Source: Hirudinaria manillensis
Lineage: Eukaryota; Annelida; Clitellata; Hirudinida; Hirudinidae
Direction: 5' to 3'
DNA: 64,000 bases
Assembly: GCA_034509925.1 (NCBI GenBank)
Contig: CM067535.1
Span: 6,857,201-6,921,200, forward strand
How positions within the stretch are numbered: the first letter of the stretch is position 1; the number at the start of each line of letters is the position of its first letter. Positions 11,815-23,844 of the stretch are shown one piece after another. Under the pieces are notes generated by a model. It had not been told where the DNA came from and searched no databases. It saw only the letters and a list, made by a program, of their open reading frames with translations. A program made the position numbers and the translations under genes.

Positions 11815-14800
11815 CATTATTATTATTATTATTATTATTTTATCAAGTTATTTAAGTTTATTACACTCGTTGTGACAATGTCAATAAATCGATAGAACGT
11901 CATGCTCATTAATTATTAATGGGATCATGTTTATTCATAAACTCGGTGCAATCATTTCTAAGGACATCGTGGTCGTCTATCGTGGTATCAATCGTTTGGA
12001 CAACGTGTTGCTTGTAAATTGTTTTCTCTGCAATCAACCGGTGCTCCAAATTGCCGGTGATGATGATGACGATGACGATGATGATGATGATAGTTTTGAA
12101 TGCTAGCACTTATAATAAATTATAATCTATTATGATAATTATAATTTAATAATAACGTAATGATTATTTTTGAGTTGTTTGAGTTATTTTAAGGTCGACC
12201 TTAATGTGACCTAATTTCCTTGGTCACGTGACTATTTATTATGATAATTATAATTTATTATGATACCAGGATATTTGAATGGCAGTCGTCCTATTGCACA
12301 AAACATAAACATTAAAAACGAAGTCACACCCAATTAGCCTGCCTCATAAATTATGTTAATGATTATGTTAATCAACAACCAAAGAAAATAGTTTTTCTTT
12401 TAAATTTAGAAAAGCAACTTATCACCTCTCAACAACAGCATAAAAAAGATGTCAAAGGTCAAACAGGGTCAAGGGGTCTGAGGACCAACTGCTCATCAAG
12501 AAGAAGAGGAAGAAGATGAAGATGATGATGGAGCACTGGCCAAATATAAACCCAGTAAGCTCAGTAAACTAAGCCAAACAAGATGGAAATCGGCCACGGC
12601 TTGGATAGATTCTTAGAAATCCTTTGCAAACGATCTCACGCCTTGATCTTTAACTGCTCGATGTCTGTCTGCATCGTAAAATCTGAAAAATTAAAATCAC
12701 CAGATTTGTTGAATATTCAATTTGCTCACAATATATTCAAAAACTACTTAAAAATATGAATAAATAAGCATTGCGAAGTAAATAGAAAGAAGACTAAAGG
12801 ATATGGTATCGAATGAACAACCTTTTCATCAAATCTTTTTACGAACAAATCAAAAATATTCGGCGGACGTCCAACTATCGGTAGCGATATAGTAATGGAG
12901 TGATTTCGACTCAGTCGAGTAACGTTGCTGTTTGATGAAAATTGGTTCCAATCAAAAACCTGAAACTCTCCAATTGAGGAAATGAACTCAATTTAAAAGT
13001 CTTAACAAAGAAGAGACGAGCAAAACCTCGGTATCAGGGAAAATAATGCAAGGAACATTCATGGGTGCAGATCGTTTTCAGATCTTGATTGAGCCATAAA
13101 AAGCCAGCAATAAACGTTTCGGCGATTTCAGAAGTCATACTCGTCTTTCGATTGCATCGTTGGAGGAAGTCTGAACTGAAATCAAGAACATCGACTCAGA
13201 AGCTTTTAAAAAGACGTGGCATTTATTCATCAGTCGACAAAATATGGAACGTTGAAAGTTGCAATTGAGATCGGAGTCCAATTGTCTGATTGCAGTCGCT
13301 CCGAGGTTAATTTGAGTGATTAAATTGATTTGAGCAAAAGGTAGATTTTCTAAACTTTTAAAATGAATAAGCAAATGAATAAACATTAAGAACAAAGCAA
13401 AGCTTTTGCAAACATCAGCGAAATGATTGTTAAAGGATGGCTTGAGGAATAAGGAGAGAATATTTGAACTTATTAAAGAGACATCTTTGCAGGGACAATT
13501 CCTCTGAAGCCTTGAATCTTTTTCAGTTGTACTGAGTTTGAAGGAGCTGAGATCAAAAGGTAAACCAAGAAAGAATCAGCAGATGGTGAGGAGATTCAAT
13601 TGAACGTTTGCACCGAAACATGAGAACCATATTTATTATAAACTGCAAACCTACGTGTGTGTGTGTGTGCTTCACGTTCAGCTTGGGTGGTACGATGTGT
13701 AGTGCAGTGGTTGGTTGAGTACGTCAAAGGAACGGAGGTGGAATCAAAAAGCAAAGGTGATAACCAAAGTCAGTCCTGTAGTGTTGTGAATGTGGAAATA
13801 TAATCTGGAAAAAGATTGACAAAACACCTGAAAAATATAAACTTGTAGCACGTAAACACTTAAGAGTGTCAAAAGGAATAACCAGAAGCGGACCTTCGGA
13901 GACCTTCTGGGATTCAATTTTTGAGGTCATTACCCCCTTCTGTCGGGCAGTGTGACGTTGTGATGTTGTGCCGTTGCATATTATAAGGAAATTAAATAAT
14001 TATAAATAATTAAATTGTAAATTAAATTAAATAATTATAAATAATTAAATTGTAAATTAAATTAAATAATTATAAATAATGAAATTATTTATTAATTTAA
14101 TAGTAATAAATATTTAGTTTTTAAAAATCCGCTCCTTTCCGAAAACTTCACGTTCCACAAATGATTGAAACCAATTGATTGATTTGAACATTGAGTGCCA
14201 TCTTACAACCTCATTACGTCTGCTCAGAGGGCAGAAAATAAGGGAGAAGAAGAATGGATGAAAAGATAATAAAAGAATAAAAAGTGAATAATAAGTGAAT
14301 TAAATTAAAAATGATTTTTAAATTGAATTTCATTCCTTTTCTTATCTTATCGTCTTCCTCCTCACTTTGACCAATGGCGGCGATTCACGAGGGCACGGAT
14401 TCGGTTGCCAAGGCAACGTGAAATTGTGATTCCCTGAGGAATTAAACCTGGAATGGAAAAGGACTGAAAGTGTTTTTGTTCTCCTTTCTTCGCTCCAACA
14501 TTTTTATTTTGCTTTTTCATCGCTTTTTCCAATCTTTCTTGACTGACTTTTAAATACCAAAAGAGGCCTGACACCCTGACAATAAAACGATTCATTTTCA
14601 TTGATTTTGGAATCATGCGTGCCACGTTTTCCATCCTACGACAGACGGATGGATGGATGGATGGATTCGATTTTTCCAGGCAGGTTCAGTTGTTCCGCTA
14701 GAATTTCAGAGAGGGAAAAAAAAGATTTGCTGTTGACACGTGTTGAAGGCATGAATTAAACATCGGACCTGCAATGGATTGCATCCTCAGATGACACACG

Positions 14801-15737
14801 AGAATAAAATAGATGCAGTGATTCGAGGAAGGAAAGTTATAAACTAGCAGGGAGAATAATAAATCCAGTTCAATGTTTGTTTTATAATATTTTAAGATTT
14901 CATTATTTAAATAATTATTTAATTATTTACCAGTTATAGCTTTAATTTTATTAAATAATAATTGATTCAATGCAATAATTTTTCTTTTATTTAAAAAAAA
15001 TAAAATAAAATAAAACGAAAATAATCATTATTGCATTATTTGTTTGCCATGTACGTGCTTACATGGATCACGGAATCTCATTGACTACGTAAGGTTCTAG
15101 TCACGAAAGTTGAAGCATTTCATTCTAACAAGACAACAACGATTTCCAAGCTCCAGGAAGTTACGACCCTTTGAGGCAATCCAAAAGCAATCCGTGTGGC
15201 ACTGCACGTCCCAATGAACAACAATTTGATTCTTTTCCAACACACACACACGCACACACACACAAGAAAATATAGGGAGCTACAATCAGCTTTGAAGTTA
15301 TTTCCTGGTTGACTTGCAGTTGAGAAACTACGTTTGTTATGATACAATCTCATATTCTTGGCATGCAATCGGGCGCAAGAACAAGAATAGCATCAATCTC
15401 CATCAAGTCATTTTTTTTTGTGGTGATGTAATCGTCTGCCTCTAAGACGATGTCTATTAATTATTATTAATTATGATTAACTTTAATTATTTTTAATCGA
15501 ATTAAATGAATTATTAATTTAATTAATGCCCATCCTTTCCTTTGCATCTTGTTGAGTAATGTTTGCATCATTTGAAAACGTGAATCACTAAATATTTTTA
15601 ATATATATTTTAACATATTTTAATATAAATATTTTTAATATTGAACTCGTGCGATGTCTTTACAATCCTTGCCAGCGATTTGAATTTTTCGCTAGAATGA
15701 ATTTGCCAATAGATTATTATTATTATTATTATTATTA

Positions 15738-15783
<46 letters not shown>

Positions 15784-17911
15784 ATTATTTTTTTATTATT
15801 ATTACATATTCTACACAAACAGATTTTAATATATATTTCAAGCAAATAGATTTATTACATATTTATGGAATTTCTGCTCATAATTAACGCATTTATTTCT
15901 TTTGCACGAATTTATGCTTTTTAATCCATAGTCAAATATTTCCAGTCAGTGTCTTCTATCATCATCATCATCATAATCATCACTCTTTCCCGATATTAAT
16001 GTTTTGTTATTACATGTTGTTGTTGTTGTTGTTGTTCACAACGTTTGCATGGCGAACAAAGCCCTTTGAAACATCTGCGATGAAACAAAATTTCAAGGAA
16101 AAACCAAACGAAGAGTGAAAGCGAAAGTTGCTCAAATTGTAAGAAAAATATTTCTTTCTTTTTTTTTTTTAATAAAAAATAAATTCAAAAAATTCGACAT
16201 AAATCGACGTTTTAATCCGAAAAGGGCGCACCCAAATATTTCGATTTTTCTGTTGAAAATAAATAAATAAATAAACAACTAAATAAATAAATAATTAAGA
16301 AGAGTTAGTTTTCTTGTCCCAAGTGGGCAGTCCAATCAGTCGTTACCTGGATTTCAAGGGGGGAAAATCGTTTGCCTATCTGTTGCTTTCGCTTTCCATT
16401 TCAAAGTGGTGTGCACAAAGTTGTTGTTGAAAACACCTTGACATGCGTCAACCATAGCGTCATGAAATGTCAAGTGACAACTGCTATTGAAATGACGTTG
16501 AAACGCGTCAAGGATGGTGTCACGAGACATCAAGTCTAAGTCCCATCAACGACTGTTCCATCAACGATGCACTTAAGTTGTTCGAAATTTTCTTCCTTCA
16601 TCACGCAACTCCCATTAATGGCGGCTAATGACGGCCATTGGAACCGTGGATTGTTTTCAGTGTTTGTTTGTTTTTTTTCGAATTTTTTTTATAAACCATT
16701 TTTTTTTAAACTTTTACGATTTTTTTTTACGGTTATTTTTTGGAGCGGAAGTTTGTGTTTCGTAATGTATCGTTTCGTCACGTGCTGTGATTGCTGTGAG
16801 GCCATCTTGAAATTTTATTCCATGGAAATAATTGTTTTATTTATTTTTTTTGAAGAAATTATGAGCAAAATAAACACTGGTATTGAAATTTTTAAACGGT
16901 TAAAATTAATTTAACGGAAAGTGTAAATAACAATTTTAAAGCATTATTGTGAATATAGTAGAGAAATAAGTTCTTTTTTTTTAAAGACATTATTACGATC
17001 TTCAGCTTCGTGATTATAGCGTTAAAAAGACCCATTTCTCACAATAAAATCAACTTTTATTCTTCAATAAAACTCCATTTGGACTTCCAAGCGTAACTTT
17101 TATCATAATTTTCTTCAGCCATTTAGAAGATATGTCCTTGGCTTCCATGACCTTTCAGCTTTTTCCAGATGGGAGAACAGGTGGAACTCAAACATTAAGA
17201 TGATGCGATGGCTTGAACTCTGATCCTTGATCTCCTGAACTTTGACCCTTAATCTTCTGGCCTCTGACCCTTAATCTCCCGACCTTATTGACCTTATAAC
17301 CTTTTCTCTTCGCCCTTGCGGAGATTAAAGCTATTTTATGTGTTTAATTCATTATTTAATGTTAATTTAATGCCAATTAAATGCTTTGTTCACGTAGATT
17401 TATTCTCTCAATCTACAAAAATTACTTTCAATTTTCTAGATTCTCTAAGAATCTCTAGAGTATCCATTCACACTAGTAATTATTAATCACCGAAGCCAGC
17501 ATCAAGTGGGTCCATCTCATGTGTCACGTGCAAACGACGTGTTAATTATGCAACACGTTTACCCAATAAGACGCAATAAGATGGCAATTACGTAGCAGAC
17601 TTGCAGGAAAAGGAATCGTATTTCTCGATGGTAATCGGTGCAGAATGGAATCGTCTTCGTTGCAGGTGTTCGGCGACACTTTGAACGAGAGTCGAGACCC
17701 TGACAGAGGTGGCCAAGATCGATACACGTCGAGGTTCTTCCTGAAACACGTCTTCCTGGAGCAGGCCTTCGACATGCTGTACGAGGCAGGTTTCCGCATG
17801 GTCGGGTCGTGCGGATCTGGAACCAACAGCATCGGAGATTCGAAGCCCGGCATGGATTCCGAAGAATCCAAGTGGCTCCACTTCAATGAATTCGTCTTCG
17901 TAAGGTCGTGA
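5739..17911 (+). CDS. KCTD12-like: KCTD8/12/16-like GABA-B receptor auxiliary subunit (BTB + H1 domain)
   Basis: Two coding exons, 5739-6518 and 17666-17911, join in phase 0 (CAAGGAG|GTTAGA, TTGCAG|GTGTTC) to give 341 residues; human KCTD12 has 325. Residues about 7-125 form a BTB/T1 domain starting DVVDLNVGGVHY and including FIDRDGVLFRFILDFLR. A run of roughly 25 extra residues separates the early BTB helices from the FIDRDG strand. A Ser/Pro/Gly-rich linker (about 135-225) follows, then the H1 domain: ITVGYRGTFAFGRDGGMADV in exon 1 and FGDTLNESRDPDR, RYTSRFFLK, EQAFDMLYEAGF in exon 2. That domain order defines the KCTD8/12/16 subgroup, which binds GABA-B2 tails and G-beta-gamma and speeds desensitisation. 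The start is the first ATG in frame with BTB. Exon 2 sits 11.1 kb away, behind the satellite-rich intron. Confidence 0.92.
6826..7000 (+). repeat. 21 bp tandem repeat, about 8 copies
   Basis: The unit GTATATAATGTATATTATATT repeats head to tail with one or two substitutions per copy. As 21 is a multiple of three, all frames stay open and produce a spurious 7-residue YIMYIIL-type repeat on both strands. Confidence 0.9.
7755..8275 (+). repeat. 42 bp higher-order CAT/CGT/CAA minisatellite
   Basis: Fourteen triplets (CGT CAT CAT CAA CAA CAT CAT CGT CGT then five CAT) form a 42 bp unit repeated about ten times with very few differences. One copy near 8100 lacks CGTCATCAT and carries CACCGTCGT. Both strands are open in several frames (about 165-209 codons; a His/Arg/Gln repeat in one frame, Ile/Val/Asn in another), so these should not be read as genes. 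Confidence 0.92.
9911..9979 (+). repeat. Degenerate interstitial telomere-like (TTAGGG)n tract
   Basis: GGGTTAGGTTAGGGTTAGG-type repeats mixed with GGGTCAGGG and GGGCTAGG variants, lying inside the KCTD intron. Confidence 0.8.
10720..10935 (+). repeat. CCGT/CCAT tetranucleotide array with ATGACTCATC spacers
   Basis: Blocks of (CCGT)n and (CCAT)n alternate with a recurring spacer that contains ATGACTCATCAATTCATTGATA. The spacer carries TGACTCA, an AP-1-type core, several times. The compound structure suggests a degenerate higher-order repeat of about 60-65 bp. Confidence 0.75.
11144..11215 (+). repeat. Dispersed 70 bp element, copy 1
   Basis: This segment is nearly identical to 12158-12232 in the same orientation, about 1 kb away. 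The shared core is GAGTTATTTTAAGG, CGACCTTAATGTGACCTAATTTC and GGTCACGTGA. It contains a CACGTG E-box and TGACCT half-sites. Confidence 0.75.
11665..11845 (+). repeat. (TTA)n microsatellite
   Basis: About 180 bp of TTATTA with scattered TTG triplets; poly-Leu and poly-Ile open frames here are artefacts. Confidence 0.9.
12158..12232 (+). repeat. Dispersed 70 bp element, copy 2
   Basis: Second copy of the 11144-11215 segment. Here the centre is a perfect 12 bp palindrome, AAGGTCGACCTT, followed by TGACCT and GGTCACGTGA. Confidence 0.75.
14404..14417. promoter_or_regulatory. Perfect palindromic X-box (candidate RFX site)
   Basis: GTTGCCAAGGCAAC has two complementary 6 bp halves around a 2 bp spacer, matching the optimal RFX-dimer site. 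It lies in the KCTD intron in a locally GC-richer patch that also holds an ATTGG/CCAAT-type motif (ACCAATGGCGG). Function is inferred from the motif alone. Confidence 0.4.
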
Positions 17912-20900
17912 CTGCAAGATGCCGTTAGATCTCTAGATGGCCGTTATCGTACCTCATCGAGATAGTCATTATCATAATTTATCGATATGGTCATTATCAT
18001 AATTTATTCACGACTATCGTAGATAGCCACTAGATAGCCCAGTGTTGTAACTGCTTTATTAGCGTTGCAGGTGGTATGTTTTGTATGTTTTCTTCTTTTT
18101 TTGCTTTGAGAAATTACAAGAATTCAGCACTGTTTAGTGTCGATTTCATTTCAATTTTTAGCATTTTATTCACTAAAAGCTTTTAAATTTTTAATTTTGC
18201 TCGTTTAATTAAGTAAAGTTAGATTTCAAATGGACACCGATGAATTTCCTTGTCTTTTATTTTTTATTTTTTGTTTTGTTTTCTGAATTTAAATGAAGTC
18301 CAAGATTTAAGGCTCGTTTAAATCTCGCTTAAATTCCTTTCAGAGAAAATAAAGAGTTTATTGTTGTTCCAGCATCGAACGAGAGTTTCTGTGGGGTTGC
18401 ATGAATCTGGAATTGGAGATAAGAGACTGATTTCAGAGATAAGACTCCACGATGACGATGTGATGACAAATCGTTATCATTCATTTGAGATCGACTGAAG
18501 GAAATCATAAACAAATGAAAGTATTCCCTGTTGGTTTTGTAGTTTGAATGATTTGTTTATGTTTATATTGATGTTGATGTGTATGTGTCGTTGTATGTGA
18601 GTTGTATGCATGCTGTTGTTTACGTTGTTTACATGTTATTTATTTGTTGTTTATATATTTATATAGCAGGAAATAATTTTGGAACGGACGTTTATTCACC
18701 TGTGCTGAAAAGATTCCGCATTTCAAAGCTTCTTATTTATTTCTTTATTAAAAATAATAATAATGAAATATAATAATAATAATAAAATATAATAATAAAA
18801 TATAATAATAATTATAAAATATAATAATAATTATAAAATATAATAATAATATTATCACTATTATTATTAATAAAATAAACATAATAAGAGCCTTCCCCAA
18901 TGAAAATGACGGCGAGATTTTAATAAATGCAATATTGCTTCCATGTTGAATGACGAACGAGGAGATTATTAAAGGTGCATTTTGTATCTCACAATGTCAA
19001 GTGTCATTTAGATTTTGAATTTATTATGTTAATGCATACATTATGTCAATACATACATGCATACATATTATGTTAATGCATACATGCATAGGCATGTGTA
19101 GGTCGATGAATATGGATGGAAGAGATGTTAATTTAAGGAAGGGTGTAGACAACCAAGGAATACAAAACATAGGATACAATAGGGGTGTATCAATTGTATA
19201 TCAATTGTTTCTCATTATCGAGAGTTTCCAGAGGGCGCCACATAGTGATTTTAATTTTTATTATTCTGCTTTTGGTGATGTTTGTTTGCCTTTTGTTTTG
19301 AAGCATCCATCGTTCTTTAGAAGGAAAGCAGAAGAATTTTAATCAAGAATTTTAGTAATTTTCGCTTTTTTTTCCTTAAAATTCAAATAATTATTTATTT
19401 CTTTAAATAAGCATCAATTACAAAACTATCGTTGCAAACCCTGGCATTATTTGAATAAAATTACTCGACCTTAAAGATTTTTATTTATTTATTAAATATA
19501 ATATTAAAGAAATATTATTTGTTTAAAACATTAATCCATTTAAAATTCTAAAAAGAAATTTATTTATTAAATATTAAATTAAATATTCCAATTTGTTCAA
19601 AAACATTAATTAATTAATTTAAACAAATCCATTTAAAAATTTTAAGCATTTCAAAGCAATTCCTCCACCAAAAAATTGCCCAAAACTTCCTTCCTGTGAC
19701 AAGCAGAAGTTAATGGCATCCAATTTCTTTGCTTTGATCAACTGATGATCAATACACAGGATTTAGAATTTATTTCTAAGAGTAGTTATTATATTATATT
19801 ATATTATATTATATTATATTATATTATATTATATTATATTATATTATATTATATTATATTATATTATATTATATTATATTATATTATATTATATTATATT
19901 ATATTATATTATATTATATTATATTATATTATATTATATTATATTATATTATATTATATTATATTATATTATATTATATTATATTATATTATATTATATT
20001 ATATTATTGGTTAAGATTTAAATGGTTGGAGCGGCAACAAATTGCAGACGTCAGCTCTCACACGATCACACTACCTTCGTAACGATTGAAGTGAGTTTAA
20101 ATAAATCTTTGGTCTCATTCCACGGATGGCATTTGCACGGCTTTACTTGGGGACGGAGGGAGATGGGAGAAGGGGGTAGTGGTGCAGTCGAGCCCTGAAG
20201 ACGAATGAATTAAGTTGCCCATGACTGACTGCCATTCCAATTAATTCCAGTGGTCAGTCAATGTAGCATTAAATATGAGTTGTTGATGTTGTTGTGCGAG
20301 TTGTTGTTGTTATTGTTGTTGTTTACTTGCGTCATTAATTTTTGTTTACGATTCAATATTCCATACGAACCCATACGTAGACGATAATAGAGTACCATTA
20401 ATGTTGCACCTAACTGGGACGCAAGCGATTGATGGGTCACACGTTCGTTCAAACTCATTTTCAACAGTTCAGTGCATCAACTGATGGGAATGAATAAATA
20501 AACAACGTGGATAAATTAATTTCTTTCCAGGCGATAATATTCAATAAAGAATTCCAGAATCTTCTATATGACGTTGAAAGGATTTTCCATGCTTTTATAT
20601 ATTGTAATGTATCACCATAGCGATGTCTCAATATAAGGGTAAAGGAAAAGACACAGTAAGCCAATGGATCTTATTTTTTAAAACTAGTTTGGCACTGTAA
20701 AACTAAAAATGATTAATTAATTAACTTATTTATTTGAAAAATAAATCCTGTGAATCAGCTTTTAGTGTTTTTGTGCCAGACATTTTTTGTGCTTTCTCTT
20801 CCAATGCGATCCTAAATTAGGCGAACCAAGACATCATCATCATCGTCATCAAGATTCTTCCATTTCAAAGAAAAAAAGCAAGATTTATGTGTGACAGTGT

Positions 20901-22642
20901 TGCCTAGCGACGTTCGAGCGAATTTCTTTCAGAAATTTCGTCGAGCAGCCATGTTCCAGATTGCAACGATCGTCTAAAATAATTTTCATTTGACAGTATT
21001 TTTCTTAATATGAAATAAAAAAGTTATTTATGTCTTTTTGTAGCCGCTTATCTGCTTCTTATTTAAATATTTCTCGGATGACTAAACACTTTTCTAAAGA
21101 AAATATTCATATTTATTAACTCGTTCTGAATAGAATGTTTTGAATCGTCGATAATATCCAAGCGTTGACCTTTATGAATCCAAGAAAAGTCATCCAGAAT
21201 AACTCTGAAGTTGTGATTTCAAACTCTTGCGTTTTAGGTTTGCTTTTAAGAGTCCTCTAAAAGTTATACAGTGAGTTGTACAGGTTTGCATCACCTAGAC
21301 ATTGTCTCAAATGAGTTGGAATATCTCTTTTCCTGCAAATACCTGCATTTACGTGCAAAAGAGGAGAAAGGGAATGAAATAGATCAGTACGTAGAGATAA
21401 AATGTCAACTGGAAAAGACCATAAACTCATATTGACCTCCTTGGATGACCCGGTATGACCTCTATTGCCGAATTATCTCTGAATTATCTAAGTCTCTTCA
21501 TCCGATGATAACTTATGCTAAAAGATGATCTTCCTGCATGCTTTCTTTGTCTTCGGTTAGAAATATTTTAGGGAATTTCAATTTTTTCGAGAGAGCATTT
21601 CAAGGTTCCCTTTTTAGTAGTCTTAAGCAGAACAACTGTTCATCATTATCCTTAAGTACTTAAAAGTTTTCCATTCTCATGAGTACTTAATGAATCTTTT
21701 ATGAAAAAGATGAAATTGGTTCGGGTCCATTTTATTGCCTTCAGAAATCCTAGACATAACGAGGATATTAGTTTGGAGCAAAATGCACGAACTGCTAAGA
21801 AAGCCCCAGAAAGTTTTGCTTTATGGCATTCAAAAAAGTATAAACGCTGCTCGATAGCAATGTTTTTCTGTTTTATGATCAAATGGGGGTTTAAATGGAT
21901 AAAGTTTGTTTTAAAAAAAAAATTACTTAAAATGGCTTCATCCAACGTTTTAAAATAGCAAATAATAATTACAAAAATAACAGCTGCAACAATGATGATA
22001 ACGAATTATTTACAAATAGCATCACATAAGCATTAAATGTCCACAACCAGTAAAGGTACTTAAGTTCCGGAATCGGATGACCTTTATGCTAAGAGACTGA
22101 CCCCAGTGTCATCATGGCGGCTTTTTGCAAGAGAGAGGAAGATAACCCTCGGGCAGTCTCTGATAAACGGTGTCTGCTACTCAGAGGGAGAAACAAACAT
22201 ATTAGGGTTTTGGGTGGATTTATGGCGTTTACATAGTTCAATGCATTTACAAATATCACCATTTCCTATGGCGATCGCAATTTATCTCAAACCGAAAATT
22301 ACCGAAGTGCATTATATAGAGAATAGAAATAATTGGCAGCTTACTGGATACTTACCTTTCCTTATTTAGGCTTAGATTCTATATTTTTAGATATTAAGTT
22401 AATAGAATCCATATCAACCCTTTCATGGCCTTTCAGATAGAGAATGGTTTAAAGAACTTTGCAGATAATTAGAATAGATATAGAATAGATTATTAGATTA
22501 AATAAATTGGTAATTTTATCACTTCGTTCAAAAGATCGGCTGATAAACAACGTCAAATGCCAACTATAATATATAGTTTAATAAATTTTATTTGTAAGCA
22601 AAATTTAATTTCTATTTTAAATTATTTTTTTTCAAATTTCAG
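17912..22642. other. Intergenic AT-rich DNA between KCTD and MIC19-like genes
   Basis: No coding region can be supported. It holds (AATA)n-type tracts at about 18740-18870, the pentanucleotide array at 19783-20007, a TTG-rich tract at about 20280-20325, and short open frames without family features (19043-19342, 21652-21958). ATCATGGCGGCTTTT at 22111-22125 is a YY1-type initiator and may mark the transcription start of the next gene. Confidence 0.6.
19783..20007 (+). repeat. Uninterrupted (ATATT)n pentanucleotide array, about 45 copies
   Basis: About 225 bp of perfect ATATT units with no visible interruption. Such purity suggests recent expansion. The Tyr/Ile/Leu open frame across it is an artefact. 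Confidence 0.95.
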
Positions 22643-22749
22643 AGAATCCTATAAATTTCAATCAGAAATGTCAACGATCAAAATCAAGTTTCACTTTTCG
22701 TTGTGGTAAAGTGCAAGCCGAAAGTCAAGGTTTCTGTGAAGTTATAAGA

Positions 22750-23844
22750 ATGGGTTCCAGTGAGAGCGTCCCAAGAAATATTGTTATTGATAAAGAAAGA
22801 GGAATTTTTGACGAGTCTTCCGAACCGTCTTTGCTGAAGGTTTGCAACATTGATTGGAATCTCATCACCATACATCGGAATAATTGTTTTTTATTGAAAT
22901 AGAAAACAAGGTTCACTAAGCAAAAAGAAAAGTTGCCAGGAATAGGTTTGCTTTACGATCGATTTGTCATTTAAGTTTTTTCAATACTTATTGGATATTT
23001 TTTAAAGATGTTTCAACATTAATATGCCATTGTTTTCATGTGCAACTGGGTACTTCTGTGTATTTTTTTAAAATTTAAACCTTAAGCACATCAAAATCAT
23101 CATTTTATTATTTCTAAAAGAGACCTTTTGATTTTTAGAATATACTGGAAATGAGGTGAGTCTTACAAATTATAGTTTAAAGGTCAGCATAGCCTCAAGA
23201 ATAATTAAGAATCTATTTATAAAACAAAAATGCTAAAACCTATTGTTTTAAGCTAATATCAGAACAAGAGTTTGAGGACCTCAAGGATTATTATGATGAA
23301 AGGATCAGAAACCTTCAACAGAGGGTTGGCAACCACATTTTACTGATTGGTTAACATCCATATTATATAACAAAAAGTTAATTTTAAGAATGCAGAGCTT
23401 TATGGGGCAACAATTGAGAATTTTGCACGAGCAGTTGAGAGAGCTGAGGAAAAGTACCTGTAAGTTTTGCAGGTTTTTAGTCATAGGTTTAATAATTTTG
23501 GTTTTAAGCTATGATGGCTTTGCATTATTGATTACTGATATTGCCGTCCTTTCCTTATATATTAGTGGCAATCAGAATCTGTCATTGTTTTGTCTAGCGT
23601 TATGCTATGGATCGTGTCATACTATGAAATATTATTCTCATTTCCTTAGTAATTAAAATTCTTTGATTTTAGAAATGCACTTTATCCACCAGTGTGTGGT
23701 GAATCTCAAAACAAGTTGATTGATTGCCTGAAAGCCAACAAAGACAAAATACTGGACTGCAGTCAACTGTTTGATGACTTTAACCTTTGCATGCAGAAAC
23801 ATCGCTGCACTGTTAGTCTCCTCGAACGAGAACGTCTCGATTGA
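22750..23844 (+). CDS. CHCHD3/6-like: MIC19/MIC25-like MICOS subunit (twin CX9C CHCH protein)
   Basis: Exons: 22750-22839 (5'UTR from 22643), 23139-23155 (tentative), 23263-23324, 23389-23459 and 23673-23844. The product begins MGSSES, a myristoylation signal like the MGG start of MIC19. A charged helix follows (FEDLKDYYDERIRNLQQR, NAELYGATIENFARAVER), then a C-terminal CHCH domain, PPVCGESQNKLIDC and LDCSQLFDDFNLC. Each holds a CX9C pair; Mia40 oxidises these in the family. MIC19 bridges MIC60 and the sorting machinery at cristae junctions. The central coiled coil is much shorter than in vertebrate MIC19. The 17-base second exon does not keep phase into the third with the splice sites I see, so the second exon or its neighbours' boundaries may be wrong. 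AATAAA occurs at 24089-24094. Confidence 0.75.

Larger units (their letters stand above)
6519..17665 (+). other. 11.1 kb KCTD intron, mostly satellites and AT-rich DNA
   Basis: No second gene is visible inside. Open frames here are repeat artefacts or lack family features (13135-13395, 14362-14634, 16567-16914). Besides arrays listed separately it holds (AG)n at 6596-6624, 11 bp TAATTCATCGA units at about 7340-7402, CAT/CGT triplets at 9560-9785 and 10330-10500, (GAT)n near 12056-12092, a 35 bp AT repeat at about 13993-14090, (GGAT)n near 14648, (AC)n at 15240-15264, ATT arrays at 15715-15800, and a degenerate CTGACCCTTAATCTC repeat at about 17215-17310. Confidence 0.75.

Noticed and set aside
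14362..14634. 90-codon minus-strand frame in the KCTD intron
   Set aside because: No similarity to a known family, no splice partner and it overlaps a GC-richer regulatory-looking patch.
19745..20014. 89-codon Tyr/Ile/Leu open frame
   Set aside because: Product of the ATATT array only.
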